DNA from: Veillonella dispar
GTDB taxonomy: Bacteria; Bacillota; Negativicutes; Veillonellales; Veillonellaceae
Length of the DNA stretch: 64,000 nt
Reading direction: 5' to 3'
NCBI RefSeq assembly: GCF_900637515.1
Contig: NZ_LR134375.1
Location: 1,474,501-1,538,500, forward strand
This document shows positions 26,982 to 36,464 of this stretch, piece after piece. How positions within the stretch are numbered: position 1 is the first letter of the stretch; the number at the start of each line of letters is the position of its first letter. Made by a program: the position numbers and the translations under genes. Below the pieces are notes generated by a model. The model saw only the letters and a program-made list of their open reading frames with translations. It did not search any database and was not told the DNA's origin.

Positions 26982-28218
26982 CTAACCTTTGCAATTTACC
27001 TACAAAATCATCATAACCACGATCGATATGATGTAGACGACCAACTTCAGTTTTACCTTCTGCAGTCAATGCAGCACAAACAAGAGCTGCACCTGCACGC
27101 AAGTCTGTAGCATTAACTACAGCACCATGTAATCGTGGCATACCTTCTACAATCGCTTGACGATTGTCGATATCGATATGGGCACCCATTTTGCGAAGCT
27201 CCGCAACGTGCATGAAGCGGTTTTCAAATACAGTTTCTGTTACAGTACTTGTACCTTCAGCGATTGTAGTAAGCGCCATAAATTGAGCTTGCATATCTGT
27301 TGGGAAACCTGGGTATGGCAATGTTTTAATATCAACAGCTTTAATGCCTTTACCAGTGCTGATAACGCGAATACCATCAATTTCTTCCTCTACAGTAACG
27401 CCAGCTTCTTTTAACTTAGCTACTACTGGTTTCAAATGTTCTGGCAATGCATTTTCTACAAATACGTCGCCACCAGCCATAGCAGCGGCAATCAAATATG
27501 TACCAGCTTCGATACGGTCTGGAATAACCGTATGAATTGCACCATGTAATTGAGGCACACCTTCAATGCGGATTACATTTGTACCAGCACCGCGAATATT
27601 AGCACCCATTGCATTCAAGAATGTTGCCAAATCAACGATTTCAGGTTCTTCCGCTGCATTTTCGATAACAGTTTTACCTTCAGCCATGGAAGCCGCCATA
27701 ATTACGTTTTCTGTAGCCCCTACACTTGGGAAATCCAAGTAAATTTGAGTACCTTTAAGGCCTTCTGGAGCATGAGCATATACATAATCTTCAGTAACCT
27801 CAATTTTAGCACCTAACGCTTCGAAAGCTTTTAGATGAAGATCAATAGGACGTGCACCAATCGCACAACCACCTGGCATAGAGATTTTAGCCTCCCCTTT
27901 GCGCGCCAAAAGTGGCCCCATCACAAGGAAAGATGCACGCATTTTGCGTACAAGCTCAGAAGGAGCTTCCGTACCAGTCAATGTAGACGCATCGAAGATA
28001 ATTTCATCATCTGCTTTATTACGAGTAATTTTAACCCCCAAAGACTCGATAACTTGGCAAATTGTACCTACATCTTCCAAATTTGGAATTTCAAGTAATT
28101 TACTAGGTGTTGATGCTAGCAAAGTACCGGCAATAATAGGGAGTACCGCATTTTTAGCACTACTAACACGTACACGGCCTTCCAACCGGTTGCCACCTTG
28201 AATGATTAGCTTTTCCAA
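26953..28218 (-). CDS. murA: UDP-N-acetylglucosamine 1-carboxyvinyltransferase
   Basis: First committed enzyme of peptidoglycan synthesis, transferring enolpyruvate from PEP to UDP-GlcNAc. The 421 residues match the family. The EPT-fold start KNAVLP (Lys22, Asn23) and the catalytic, fosfomycin-binding Cys118 ([11 protein letters not shown]) are present. The start is TTG at 28218 with AGGAGG 7 nt upstream. The next gene is mreB, overlapping if its longest frame is used. A promoter with a perfect -10 lies about 80 nt upstream, and two small inverted repeats occupy the leader. Confidence 0.96.
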   Translation of the reverse strand: MEKLIIQGGNRLEGRVRVSSAKNAVLPIIAGTLLASTPSKLLEIPNLEDVGTICQVIESLGVKITRNKADDEIIFDASTLTGTEAPSELVRKMRASFLVMGPLLARKGEAKISMPGGCAIGARPIDLHLKAFEALGAKIEVTEDYVYAHAPEGLKGTQIYLDFPSVGATENVIMAASMAEGKTVIENAAEEPEIVDLATFLNAMGANIRGAGTNVIRIEGVPQLHGAIHTVIPDRIEAGTYLIAAAMAGGDVFVENALPEHLKPVVAKLKEAGVTVEEEIDGIRVISTGKGIKAVDIKTLPYPGFPTDMQAQFMALTTIAEGTSTVTETVFENRFMHVAELRKMGAHIDIDNRQAIVEGMPRLHGAVVNATDLRAGAALVCAALTAEGKTEVGRLHHIDRGYDDFVGKLQRLGADIVRVDE

Positions 28219-28299
28219 CAGAATTCCTCCTACACTTTATATCGATCATCTTGTATAAACTACAAGACGTTGTATTTATAACGTCATATACTAATTGTT

Positions 28300-28329
28300 A
28301 TTATACTATTTTTCGATATATCTCATCAA
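28300..28329 (-). promoter_or_regulatory. Promoter of murA
   Basis: On the minus strand: -35 TTGATG (28324-28329), 18-nt spacer, -10 TATAAT (28300-28305). The leader carries two adjacent inverted repeats, GACGTT/AACGTC (28266-28285) and CTTGTA/TACAAG (28250-28266). Confidence 0.6.
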
Positions 28330-28351
28330 GAGACTGTGAGAAAATACTGAG

Positions 28352-28377
28352 AAAAAAAGCCCCTCATTTTGAGGGGC
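28352..28377 (-). terminator. Intrinsic terminator after glpX
   Basis: A 7-bp GC-rich stem GCCCCTC/GAGGGGC with loop ATTTT, followed on the minus strand by T7. Strong terminator for serS-tal-glpX. Confidence 0.93.
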
Positions 28378-28384
28378 CTAATTA

Positions 28385-29347
28385 TTATTTTGCTTTTAAG
28401 GATTTTAGCTTCTCATCCATATGCACTGTATCTAAGAAACGAACAGTACCTGTTTTAGAACGCATTACGATAGTATGTGTACGCGCACCACCTGGGAAGT
28501 ATTGAATAGCATTCAATAAGTTACCGCGAGTAATAGCAGTAGCCGCAAAGATAACATCATCTGTACGAACTAAATCATCCAATGTAAGCACTTGATTTAC
28601 ATCGGTAATCCCCATTTCATGACAACGACGAATTTCTTCTTCTGTTTCTGGTTTCAAACGCGCTTGCATATCGCCACCTACGCACTTTAAAGCTGCCGCA
28701 GCCAATACGCCTTCTGGTGCACCACCAGTACCAACAACCATGTGCACACCAGAACCTTCAATACAACATTCCATAGCTGGATTAACATCGCCATCAGAAA
28801 TTAACATAATACGTGCACCAAGATCACGCGCTTCTTTCATCAAACCATGATGACGCTCACGATCGAGCATTACAAGTGTAATTTCATCAACATTGCGATT
28901 CATTTTTGCAGCTACATTTTTAATATTTTCTGTTAAAGATTTAGTAATATCGATAGCACCTGCACCACGAGGACCAACACAAAGTTTTTCCATGTACATA
29001 TCTGGCGCATGTAACAAGCCACCTTTTTCAGCAATAGCCATAACTGCAATCGCACCATTTTGGCCTTTTGCAATCAAGTTTGTGCCTTCAATAGGGTCAA
29101 CTGCGATGTCTACTTCTGGGCCACCTGCACCTACATGTTCACCAATATAAAGCATAGGCGCTTCATCGATTTCGCCTTCCCCAATAACAACTGTACCAGA
29201 GATACGAACAGAGTCAAATGCTTGACGCATTGCGTCTACAGCAAGACCATCCGCTGCATCCTTTTGACCGCGACCAAGCAAACGACCACTGCGCAAAGCA
29301 GCCGCTTCAACGACACGAGCAAATTCCAAAGATAATGTACGATCCAT
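28385..29347 (-). CDS. glpX: Class II fructose-1,6-bisphosphatase GlpX
   Basis: Hydrolyses fructose-1,6-bisphosphate to fructose-6-phosphate, the gluconeogenic step. The 320 residues are a normal length for the Li-sensitive class II family, with the metal site in GEGEIDEAPM and DPIEGTNL. The ATG has AAGGAGG upstream. It is the last gene of the serS-tal-glpX unit. In an organism that appears to grow on lactate rather than sugars, this step would feed hexose into the cell wall and LPS; that physiological link is inference. Confidence 0.95.
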   Translation of the reverse strand: MDRTLSLEFARVVEAAALRSGRLLGRGQKDAADGLAVDAMRQAFDSVRISGTVVIGEGEIDEAPMLYIGEHVGAGGPEVDIAVDPIEGTNLIAKGQNGAIAVMAIAEKGGLLHAPDMYMEKLCVGPRGAGAIDITKSLTENIKNVAAKMNRNVDEITLVMLDRERHHGLMKEARDLGARIMLISDGDVNPAMECCIEGSGVHMVVGTGGAPEGVLAAAALKCVGGDMQARLKPETEEEIRRCHEMGITDVNQVLTLDDLVRTDDVIFAATAITRGNLLNAIQYFPGGARTHTIVMRSKTGTVRFLDTVHMDEKLKSLKAK

Positions 29348-29413
29348 AATAGGCCTCCTTATAAGTCCTGTGTGTATTGTAATATGACCCTTACATCGAG
29401 CCGAATACTTAAC

Positions 29414-30058
29414 TTATTGATTAGCTTGTTTCCAATCTGCCATAAATTTTTCAAGCCCTGCATCTGTTAGTGGATGTTTCATAGCTTGCATAAGCACTTT
29501 AAATGGCACAGTTGCAATATGAGCACCAGCTTTTGCACATTGAATGATATGCAATGGTGTTCTCACACTAGCCGCAATAATTTCAGTTTCAATGCCATGA
29601 ATAGCAAATATATCTGCAATATCTTGAATCAATGTAAGACCATCCATACTGATATCATCAATACGGCCAACAAATGGGCTCACATAGGTAGCACCTGCAC
29701 GAGCTGCTAATAAGGCTTGGTTGGCAGAGAAGATTAAGGTTACATTAGTTTTAATGCCTTCTTTGCTTAAAACTGCAACAGCTTTAAGACCTTCTGGAGT
29801 CATAGGCACTTTAATAACTACATTAGAGCCTAATTTTACAAGCTCATGAGCTTCCCCGATCATACCTTCTGCATCAGAAGCAATAACCTCTGCACTCACA
29901 GGGCCCTCTACCAAATTAGCGATTTCAGAAATAACTTGTTTTAAATCGCGTTTAGCTTTCACGATAAGGGATGGATTAGTAGTAACACCATCGATAAAAC
30001 CAAAAGCATACGCCTCTTTAATCTCATCAAATTCTGCTGTATCAATAAAGAACTTCAT
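29414..30058 (-). CDS. tal: Small transaldolase / fructose-6-phosphate aldolase family
   Basis: Class I aldolase of the short (about 215-residue) transaldolase family. The 214 residues have the start [10 protein letters not shown] and TTNPSL, with the Schiff-base lysine in NVVIKVPMT (Lys83). The short family includes true transaldolases (Firmicute type) and fructose-6-phosphate aldolases; sequence alone does not separate them with certainty, but the genomic type favours transaldolase. Together with glpX it would connect gluconeogenesis to pentose phosphates. The ATG has GAGGGGG upstream. Confidence 0.9.
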   Translation of the reverse strand: MKFFIDTAEFDEIKEAYAFGFIDGVTTNPSLIVKAKRDLKQVISEIANLVEGPVSAEVIASDAEGMIGEAHELVKLGSNVVIKVPMTPEGLKAVAVLSKEGIKTNVTLIFSANQALLAARAGATYVSPFVGRIDDISMDGLTLIQDIADIFAIHGIETEIIAASVRTPLHIIQCAKAGAHIATVPFKVLMQAMKHPLTDAGLEKFMADWKQANQ

Positions 30059-30071
30059 AGAATGCCCCCTC

Positions 30072-31352
30072 TTATTTTCCAGCCTTAATTACTTCTACGC
30101 CGCCCATGTAAGGTACAAGTACTTTAGGAATCACAACAGAGCCATCAGCTTGTTGATAGTTTTCCAAGATAGCTGCTACTGTACGACCTACAGCAAGACC
30201 AGATCCATTTAATGTATGAACGAATTCTGGTTTACCTTTAGGACCACGACGGAATTTAATATTTGCACGACGAGCTTGGAAATCAGTCATATTAGAACAA
30301 GAAGAAATCTCTCTATACTTGCCTTGAGCTGGCATCCATACCTCTACATCATATGTTTTAGCAGAACCAAAGCCAATATCACCTGTACAAAGTGTAATTA
30401 CACGGAATGGCAACTCCAATAAGCGCAATACTTCTTCTGCATTATCAGTCAATGTTTCTAATTCTTTGTAAGAATCTTCAGGTTTAGCTAATTTAACCAT
30501 TTCAACTTTGTTGAATTGATGTTGACGGATAAGACCACGAGTATCACGACCTGCGGAACCTGCTTCAGCACGGAAGCATGCAGTAAATGCAGTATAATAT
30601 TTTGGCAATTCCTCTTCGCTCAAGATTTCGCCACTATGGTAGTTAGTCAATGTAACCTCTGCGGTAGGAATCAAGAAATATTCAGTATCTTCTACATGGT
30701 ACATATCTTCAGCAAATTTAGGTAATTGACCAGTACCTGTCAAAGTTTCACGCGTTACCATGTATGGAGTCATCATTTCAGTGTAGCCTTGTTTATCTAC
30801 ATGAAGATCAACCATGAAGTTAATGAGAGCACGTTCTAAACGAGCACCCAAACCTTTATATACAGTGAAACGAGCACCGCTCATTTTACCAGCGCGATTA
30901 AAATCAAGAATATCGAGATTTTCACCTAAATCCCAATGAGCTTGTATATCAAAGTCGAATTGACGTGGTTCGCCCCATTTGCGTTGTTCTACATTTTCAT
31001 CTTCATCAGCACCAACAGGAACAGATGCATCACACATGTTTGGCAACATCAATGCCGCATCACGTAATTTTGCTTCTACATCGCGAATACGATTATCAAG
31101 CTCAGCAATATCATCGCCTACTTTTTTCATTTCTGCGATTTTATCATCCGCATTTTCTTTATTGCGTTTTAATTGACTAATTTCTTCAGTTACGGAGTTA
31201 CGAAGAGCTTTTAACTCCTCTACTTTACCAATCAACTGACGACGTTCATCATAAGCGGATACAAAGGTTTCTAAATCGCCTTTCGTATGACGATTATCTA
31301 AGTTTTGTTGTACTAAATCAATATTTTCACGGACAAATTTCAAGTCTAACAT
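30072..31352 (-). CDS. serS: Seryl-tRNA synthetase
   Basis: Class II aminoacyl-tRNA synthetase that charges tRNA-Ser. The N-terminal coiled-coil arm (about 27-105) is followed by the catalytic core with motif 2 ([15 protein letters not shown]) and motif 3 ([11 protein letters not shown]). The frame opens earlier at a TTG, but the ATG at 31352 has GAGG 8 nt upstream and yields the standard N-terminus [10 protein letters not shown]; length about 426. tal follows after 13 nt. No T-box leader fits in the 125-nt space upstream. Confidence 0.96.
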   Translation of the reverse strand: MLDLKFVRENIDLVQQNLDNRHTKGDLETFVSAYDERRQLIGKVEELKALRNSVTEEISQLKRNKENADDKIAEMKKVGDDIAELDNRIRDVEAKLRDAALMLPNMCDASVPVGADEDENVEQRKWGEPRQFDFDIQAHWDLGENLDILDFNRAGKMSGARFTVYKGLGARLERALINFMVDLHVDKQGYTEMMTPYMVTRETLTGTGQLPKFAEDMYHVEDTEYFLIPTAEVTLTNYHSGEILSEEELPKYYTAFTACFRAEAGSAGRDTRGLIRQHQFNKVEMVKLAKPEDSYKELETLTDNAEEVLRLLELPFRVITLCTGDIGFGSAKTYDVEVWMPAQGKYREISSCSNMTDFQARRANIKFRRGPKGKPEFVHTLNGSGLAVGRTVAAILENYQQADGSVVIPKVLVPYMGGVEVIKAGK

Positions 31353-31405
31353 ACTATAAACCTCATCTTCCAACTATGCTACGAACAATATATTCAATAC
31401 GTTTA

Positions 31406-31414
31406 AGTATACCA
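31406..31414 (-). promoter_or_regulatory. Extended -10 promoter of serS
   Basis: The minus strand reads TGGTATACT about 55 nt before the serS ATG, overlapping an ACCA/TGGT inverted repeat. No clear -35. Confidence 0.5.
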
Positions 31415-31476
31415 TATATTGGTGTATTTATCATTAAATTATAAGCTACCTACTAGATTACTAGTTAATTTTTATA

Positions 31477-32430
31477 CTATTCATCATCATCTTCTTCTAG
31501 TAAATAATCTTTCGCCATCCATTTTCGGGTTCCTGTGAAAGAAATGGTAACCCATTTTTCTGAAGGATTCCCTCCGATTTCTTGGTCTATTTCATTGCGA
31601 ATCGCATCGATTTCAGCAATCGTTTGATACGGAAAATTCTTGCGAACTAAAATATCAATTTCAATAATTCGAGTGTTGCCATATACTTGTACGCTAGAAA
31701 CATAATCCTTGAAATTGTACTTTTCCATAAAGCGATCCATTATTTTTTGCACTTCATTATGTAATGAAGTTGGTGCCCACCCCAACACTTGTTTTACAGA
31801 TGGGATGATAATGCGGAACGCAGACGGTATCATTTGCACCGCTAATACAATGAGAACAATCGGGTCAATATAAGCTGCCCAATCAGCATATTCAGTTCCT
31901 TCTAACATGATGGCCACGACGAAACTGATCAAGATAGCTGCTTCTAACAAAGCATCAACATACCAACTTACATTATCAAATTTGATTAAGTTGGACTGCA
32001 GACTCTTATTAATGCGACGCACATATAAATAATATATTGTGTCCGCCACGGTAAAGAAGATAGCATAATAAATAGCGGGTCCAAAATCTACATGACGACC
32101 ACCCGATATAAGATCTGTAATACCACTAGATAAGGCATAGATTACAATGAGTAATATAAAAAATCCTTCTACGGCCAATACTAAAGGTTCAAACTGCCAA
32201 TATCCAAACTGAAAGCGCTTACTCGTTTCACGGGCTATTAATTTGGCTGTCATTAACATCATGATTTTAATAACAACATCGACAAAGGAAAATACACCAT
32301 CTAATAATACCGCACTAGAACCTGTGACAATCCCCATTATAGTACCGCTTACCGCTACTAGAGCCATCAGGCCAACGGATTGCATAAGTAACTTCTGCTC
32401 TATAGAGCGCCTTGCCCCTAATATATCCAT
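31477..32430 (-). CDS. Cation diffusion facilitator family transporter
   Basis: Proton-coupled divalent metal exporter of the CDF family, about 317 residues. Six transmembrane helices span about residues 20-210, and a cytoplasmic ferredoxin-like domain (about 225-300) follows. The usual first metal-site pattern DxxHxxxD on helix 2 reads DGVFSFVD and the helix 5 site reads DALLEAAI, so the usual histidines are missing and metal preference is uncertain. The ATG at 32430 has GTGGGG 6 nt upstream and is preferred to the in-frame GTG four codons earlier. It stands alone between guaD and serS. Confidence 0.82.
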   Translation of the reverse strand: MDILGARRSIEQKLLMQSVGLMALVAVSGTIMGIVTGSSAVLLDGVFSFVDVVIKIMMLMTAKLIARETSKRFQFGYWQFEPLVLAVEGFFILLIVIYALSSGITDLISGGRHVDFGPAIYYAIFFTVADTIYYLYVRRINKSLQSNLIKFDNVSWYVDALLEAAILISFVVAIMLEGTEYADWAAYIDPIVLIVLAVQMIPSAFRIIIPSVKQVLGWAPTSLHNEVQKIMDRFMEKYNFKDYVSSVQVYGNTRIIEIDILVRKNFPYQTIAEIDAIRNEIDQEIGGNPSEKWVTISFTGTRKWMAKDYLLEEDDDE

Positions 32431-32509
32431 CAAGTACCCCACTTTCTTAATTTATATATTATTTTATTATACACCAAGGGTATTGATGCGCAACATGAGG
32501 CCAAATCAA

Positions 32510-32544
32510 AACAGGTAGTTTGCCTTATATACAAACTACCTGTT
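32510..32544 (-). terminator. Terminator after guaD
   Basis: A 13-bp perfect stem AACAGGTAGTTTG/CAAACTACCTGTT with a 9-nt loop, followed on the minus strand by TTTTGATTT. It lies 52 nt after the guaD stop. Confidence 0.8.
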
Positions 32545-32596
32545 ATAAATAGTATTTAATTTTATTTTATATTCCCATGCTATTACATATCACATA

Positions 32597-33877
32597 TTAA
32601 CCTTGAGGATTAGGTACTATATGGCCAGCTACATAGCGCTCAACAATATGTCGATCATCACCAACATATAACCAACGTTCAAGCCGTTCCTCTAAGGTGC
32701 GTTCATTAGGGTCAAATATTGATGTATCGTCAATGATAAGGGCATCTAAGTCACAACCTTTTTCAAAGCTACCAACCTTACCAAAGAACTTGCCGCCCCC
32801 CTTTGTAGCCATATAAAAGGCTTCACTTAATGTAAGTGGCGCATATGTTTGATCAACTTCTACCCATTTCATTTTTGACAATCCAATAGCTTCCGTAAGA
32901 ACCTTCGCCATCGATACAATATGACCACCAGAGATATCGGAGCCCAAACCAATCGGTATATTCCGTTTCATTAGCTTACGAATCGGTGCAATACCACTTG
33001 ATAGATTTACATTAGAATATGGACAGTGAGATACCATAGTTTGAGTTTCTGCCATACGATCTATTTCTACATCGCTTAAATGAATGCAGTGAGCCATCAC
33101 TGTAGGTACCTGTCCCATTAAGCGGTGTTCATAGTACACATCTGTATAATTTGGTGACTCTGGATGTAATGATGCAACCCAATTAATTTCACCGTGATTT
33201 TCGGACAAGTGAGATTGAATTGGTACATTATATTCTTCTGCTAATTTCCCTAGTCCACTCATTAATTCACTTGTACAAGATGGTACAAATCTAGGTGTAA
33301 TAATGGGTTTAACCAATGGACCAAACTGCGAGGATGCATCCACCCATTCTTTTGTATCAATCAAGGACTGTTGTGTTTCCTCAATCAAGAATTCTGGACT
33401 GTTACGATCCATATTTACCTTACCTACATAGGCTGATAGTCCTGCTTTTTGTAAAAGCTCCATCAATACTAATGTGCTTTCTTTATGGATGGTACCAAAT
33501 AGTATACTTCTAGTAGTCCCATTGCGCCATAAATCCTGTACAAAGGCGCCATATACTAACCGTGCATAATCTGGATCACTAAACTTTGCCTCTTCAGGAA
33601 ATGTATAGGTTTCTAACCAAGGCAGCAATTCTTTGTCCATGCCAAGACCACGATTACAATACTGCGGAGCGTGAGCATGTGTGTCTACAAAGCCTGGAAT
33701 GATGAGATTATCACCATAATCAGTGACCTCACACGCTGCATAAGCTGGTGGAATACTTTCCCCACAATATACGACCACGCCATCAACGGCAATGATATAT
33801 CCATGTGGAATAGATATAAATTCTGAAGGCCGCGGTGTATATAAGATATTTCCTTTTAAAATAACTGTCGAATTCAT
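32597..33877 (-). CDS. guaD: Guanine deaminase
   Basis: Zinc amidohydrolase converting guanine to xanthine and ammonia. The 426 residues have the metal-binding HAHAPQY motif, the SHLSE histidine, MAHCIH, and the GLGSDISGGH aspartate loop characteristic of guanine deaminases. The ATG has AGGAGG 4 nt upstream. A C-terminal remnant of a purine permease lies immediately upstream, suggesting a former guanine uptake-deamination pair. It ends with a clear terminator. Confidence 0.92.
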   Translation of the reverse strand: MNSTVILKGNILYTPRPSEFISIPHGYIIAVDGVVVYCGESIPPAYAACEVTDYGDNLIIPGFVDTHAHAPQYCNRGLGMDKELLPWLETYTFPEEAKFSDPDYARLVYGAFVQDLWRNGTTRSILFGTIHKESTLVLMELLQKAGLSAYVGKVNMDRNSPEFLIEETQQSLIDTKEWVDASSQFGPLVKPIITPRFVPSCTSELMSGLGKLAEEYNVPIQSHLSENHGEINWVASLHPESPNYTDVYYEHRLMGQVPTVMAHCIHLSDVEIDRMAETQTMVSHCPYSNVNLSSGIAPIRKLMKRNIPIGLGSDISGGHIVSMAKVLTEAIGLSKMKWVEVDQTYAPLTLSEAFYMATKGGGKFFGKVGSFEKGCDLDALIIDDTSIFDPNERTLEERLERWLYVGDDRHIVERYVAGHIVPNPQG

Positions 33878-33972
33878 ATAACCTCCTCGCGTAATTAGAG
33901 CCCTAAAATGCTAAGCTCATATAACACGCTAGTTTTTTCTTTAATAGACTATGCTATATGATTCATAGTATA

Positions 33973-33988
33973 TGCTATTTAAATAGCA
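33973..33988. promoter_or_regulatory. 16-bp perfect palindrome upstream of guaD
   Basis: TGCTATTTAAATAGCA is fully symmetric and lies about 95 nt before the guaD ATG, overlapping the stop of the permease remnant. It could be an operator; no known regulator site was recognised. Confidence 0.4.
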
Positions 33989-34092
33989 AAGTGAATGATG
34001 AACGCCACAGTCATGATGTACATAATAGGATGAATTTCACGACGACGGCCCGTTGTCAGTTTAATCAATGTATAAGAAATTTTAGTAAATTC
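33979..34092 (-). pseudogene. C-terminal remnant of an NCS2 (AzgA-type) purine permease
   Basis: About 37 in-frame codons on the minus strand read like the C-terminus of adenine/guanine/hypoxanthine permeases: a SYTLIKL helix, the TGRRREIHPIMY loop and a final hydrophobic stretch (VAFIIHFAI) ending in TAA. An in-frame TAG at 34093-34095 precedes it, and the ornithine decarboxylase gene begins its stop 27 nt beyond. The other 400 or so residues of the permease are gone. There is no start or ribosome site. Recognition rests on remembered family C-termini. Confidence 0.65.
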
Positions 34093-34121
34093 CTACAGTC
34101 CTTGTATCAAATCGTATAAAT

Positions 34122-36296
34122 TTACATTTCATATTCTTTTTTTAATACATAGCCATACGCTTGTTTATAGCCATTAGCTTGTTCAGTAATGTATACGCCT
34201 TGTATTTCTGGCGCAAACCCCGGCAACAGATTAATACCTTCCTCTAAAGCCAAGAAATAGTCGCAAGCGGTCTTCGACCAACGTTCTCCTGGTTGCACAC
34301 ACAATACACCTGGCGGATACGGAAGAGCCCCTTCAAGGGCAATACGTCCTTCTGCTTCGCTTAGCGGTACTAATTCTCCTTTATTTCGTTGGAACTCAAA
34401 ATTTGCCTCTTGTGGATTCATTACATAGTCAGGGAAGTATTCACCCAAGAATAATCGCTGTTGCAAAAGACTTATATTTCTAGACTTATAAAAGTCATGC
34501 ATTTCTTGGCATAACTGACGAATGTGGTAGCCTTTATATTTGTCTATATGACTATAGTAAATCGATGGCAACACCTCTTCCATCGGTACATCGCGATCTA
34601 TGAGTTCTTCAAACCGAACGAGTTCCGCTACTAGCGCATCCATCTTATGCTTAGATTCTGCTGGTGTCATGAGGAATAAGATTGTATTTAAATCACATTT
34701 TTCAGGAATAATTCGATTTTCTCGTAAATAATTAGCAAGAATATTCGCAGGGATGCCAAACTCTTCATATTCTCCAGTTTCCACATCGATTCCCGGTGTA
34801 ATCAGTTGAAATTTACATGGATCAATGAAATACTGTCCTTCACCATAGCCGTTAAAAGAATGCCACTTGGCTTCTGGCTCAAAAGCAAAATATTTTACAT
34901 CACAAGCCATCTCCTGGGTATTTCCCTCTTCCCATGGTTTACCATGAACAATTGGAGGTACTAAGGGGCGTAAATATTTACATTGTTTCAATACGGCTTT
35001 ACGTGCATCAATAGCTACCTCAACACATTCACGCCATAATGTTTGTCCCAACTCGCCTTCATGAATTTTCGCATTTACATCAAGCGATGCAAATAATGGA
35101 TAAAACGGAGATGTAGATGCATGCATCATAAAGGAGTTATTAAAATGCTTATGATCTACATAACGGTCTTGTCCTTTGATATGTTTATCTTTCTTATGGA
35201 TTTGAGAGGTTTGTGAAAAGCCAGCTTGTTGCTTATGTACTGATTGAGTAACTAAAATACCAGGGTCATTTGGGCCCAATTCTAACAACAATGGACTACA
35301 GTCTTTCATCATAGGAATAAACTGTTCATACCCAACCCAAGCAGAATCAAAGAAAATGTAGTCGCAAAGATGGCCTATTTTATCTACTACTTGCCGAGCA
35401 TTATAAATCGTACCATCATAGGTTCCTAGTTGAATAACTGCTAATCGAATAGGACGTTTTGCATTTGCTTTTTCAGGTGATTTTTCAGCCACTAATTCAC
35501 GTATATAACTTTCATCAAAGCAATGATCTAAAATACCACCAATGGAGCCAAAAGGATTACGTGCTGTTTCAAGATATATAGGCGTAGCACCAGACATAAC
35601 GAGGCCACCATGGCAGATAGATTTATGATTATTACGATCATATAAAATAATATCCCCTGGTGTTAAAAGAGCATTAAGCACCACCTTATTCGCAGAAGAT
35701 GTACCATTCAATACAAAATAGGTTTTATCCGCATTGTAGACCTTAGCTGCATGTGCTTGAGCATCATACGCATAGCCTTCATGAATTAAGAGGTCCCCTA
35801 ATTTTACATCTGCATTGCAAAGGTCAGCTCTAAATATATTCTCTCCAAAGAAATTGTAAAAGGCACTACCCGTAGGATGTTTATAGAAGAATTGGCCCCC
35901 TTGATGACCTGGACAGTCAAACTGTGAATTTTCATCCCCTACATAATCAGACAAAGCCCTGAAAAATGGTGGTAAAATAGATGCTTCATAGTTTGCTACA
36001 ACTTTCTCTATCTCTGATGTACAGTCGTCGATACTCATAGATAAGAGCTCTATAATGGACGTAATACGATTTTCATAAAGAGATATATCTCTAGATGCAT
36101 CAAGTCTTAAGACAATAATAGGTATACCAAAGGAGCTAATTTGATTATTATTCACAAGATCTAGGTCACCATCATCGATAACAACGGCACCTACATCTGT
36201 AAAATCTGTTTCAAAAACGCCAACGCATGTGCGTCCTGCTATGGATTTAATTTTGGATTGCACGGAATCAGATAAAGCAACCTTTAAATGTTTCAC
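34122..36296 (-). CDS. speF: Ornithine decarboxylase (SpeF/SpeC-type, PLP fold type I)
   Basis: Decarboxylates ornithine to putrescine. The 724 residues have the full architecture: N-terminal wing domain (about 1-107), PLP core with the Schiff-base lysine Lys355 (QSVHKQQAGFSQ), and C-terminal domain. Long stretches such as GENIFRADLCNADVKLGDLL and PPGVLCVQPGE match inducible ornithine decarboxylase more closely than lysine or arginine decarboxylases. The start is GTG at 36296 with AAAGGAG 6 nt upstream. No potE antiporter is adjacent, so a biosynthetic role is as likely as acid resistance. Putrescine/cadaverine is covalently attached to peptidoglycan in Veillonella relatives, a possible use. 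Confidence 0.9.
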   Translation of the reverse strand: MKHLKVALSDSVQSKIKSIAGRTCVGVFETDFTDVGAVVIDDGDLDLVNNNQISSFGIPIIVLRLDASRDISLYENRITSIIELLSMSIDDCTSEIEKVVANYEASILPPFFRALSDYVGDENSQFDCPGHQGGQFFYKHPTGSAFYNFFGENIFRADLCNADVKLGDLLIHEGYAYDAQAHAAKVYNADKTYFVLNGTSSANKVVLNALLTPGDIILYDRNNHKSICHGGLVMSGATPIYLETARNPFGSIGGILDHCFDESYIRELVAEKSPEKANAKRPIRLAVIQLGTYDGTIYNARQVVDKIGHLCDYIFFDSAWVGYEQFIPMMKDCSPLLLELGPNDPGILVTQSVHKQQAGFSQTSQIHKKDKHIKGQDRYVDHKHFNNSFMMHASTSPFYPLFASLDVNAKIHEGELGQTLWRECVEVAIDARKAVLKQCKYLRPLVPPIVHGKPWEEGNTQEMACDVKYFAFEPEAKWHSFNGYGEGQYFIDPCKFQLITPGIDVETGEYEEFGIPANILANYLRENRIIPEKCDLNTILFLMTPAESKHKMDALVAELVRFEELIDRDVPMEEVLPSIYYSHIDKYKGYHIRQLCQEMHDFYKSRNISLLQQRLFLGEYFPDYVMNPQEANFEFQRNKGELVPLSEAEGRIALEGALPYPPGVLCVQPGERWSKTACDYFLALEEGINLLPGFAPEIQGVYITEQANGYKQAYGYVLKKEYEM

Positions 36297-36420
36297 AGTC
36301 TTCTCCTTTCGTAACTAAATATCATAGTCAACATATACTACAACACCACATATAGAATAAATATAATATTCATAGAATACAATAATCATAAAACATAATA
36401 TTCGTATCATATAACGAATA

Positions 36421-36455
36421 AAAAGGCTCTCTACTCAAAGAATAGAGAGCCTTTT
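36421..36455 (-). terminator. Terminator after lysS
   Basis: A 13-bp perfect stem AAAAGGCTCTCTA/TAGAGAGCCTTTT with a 9-nt loop, 9 nt after the lysS stop. Confidence 0.88.
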
Positions 36456-36464
36456 GGTTTTAGA

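Noticed and set aside
31353-31476. T-box riboswitch upstream of serS
   Set aside because: Only about 124 nt separate the neighbouring stop from the serS start, with no stem I, T-box sequence or terminator/antiterminator pair.
36297-36420. speFL-type leader peptide before the ornithine decarboxylase
   Set aside because: No short frame with a ribosome site and arginine-rich end is visible in the 124 nt available.
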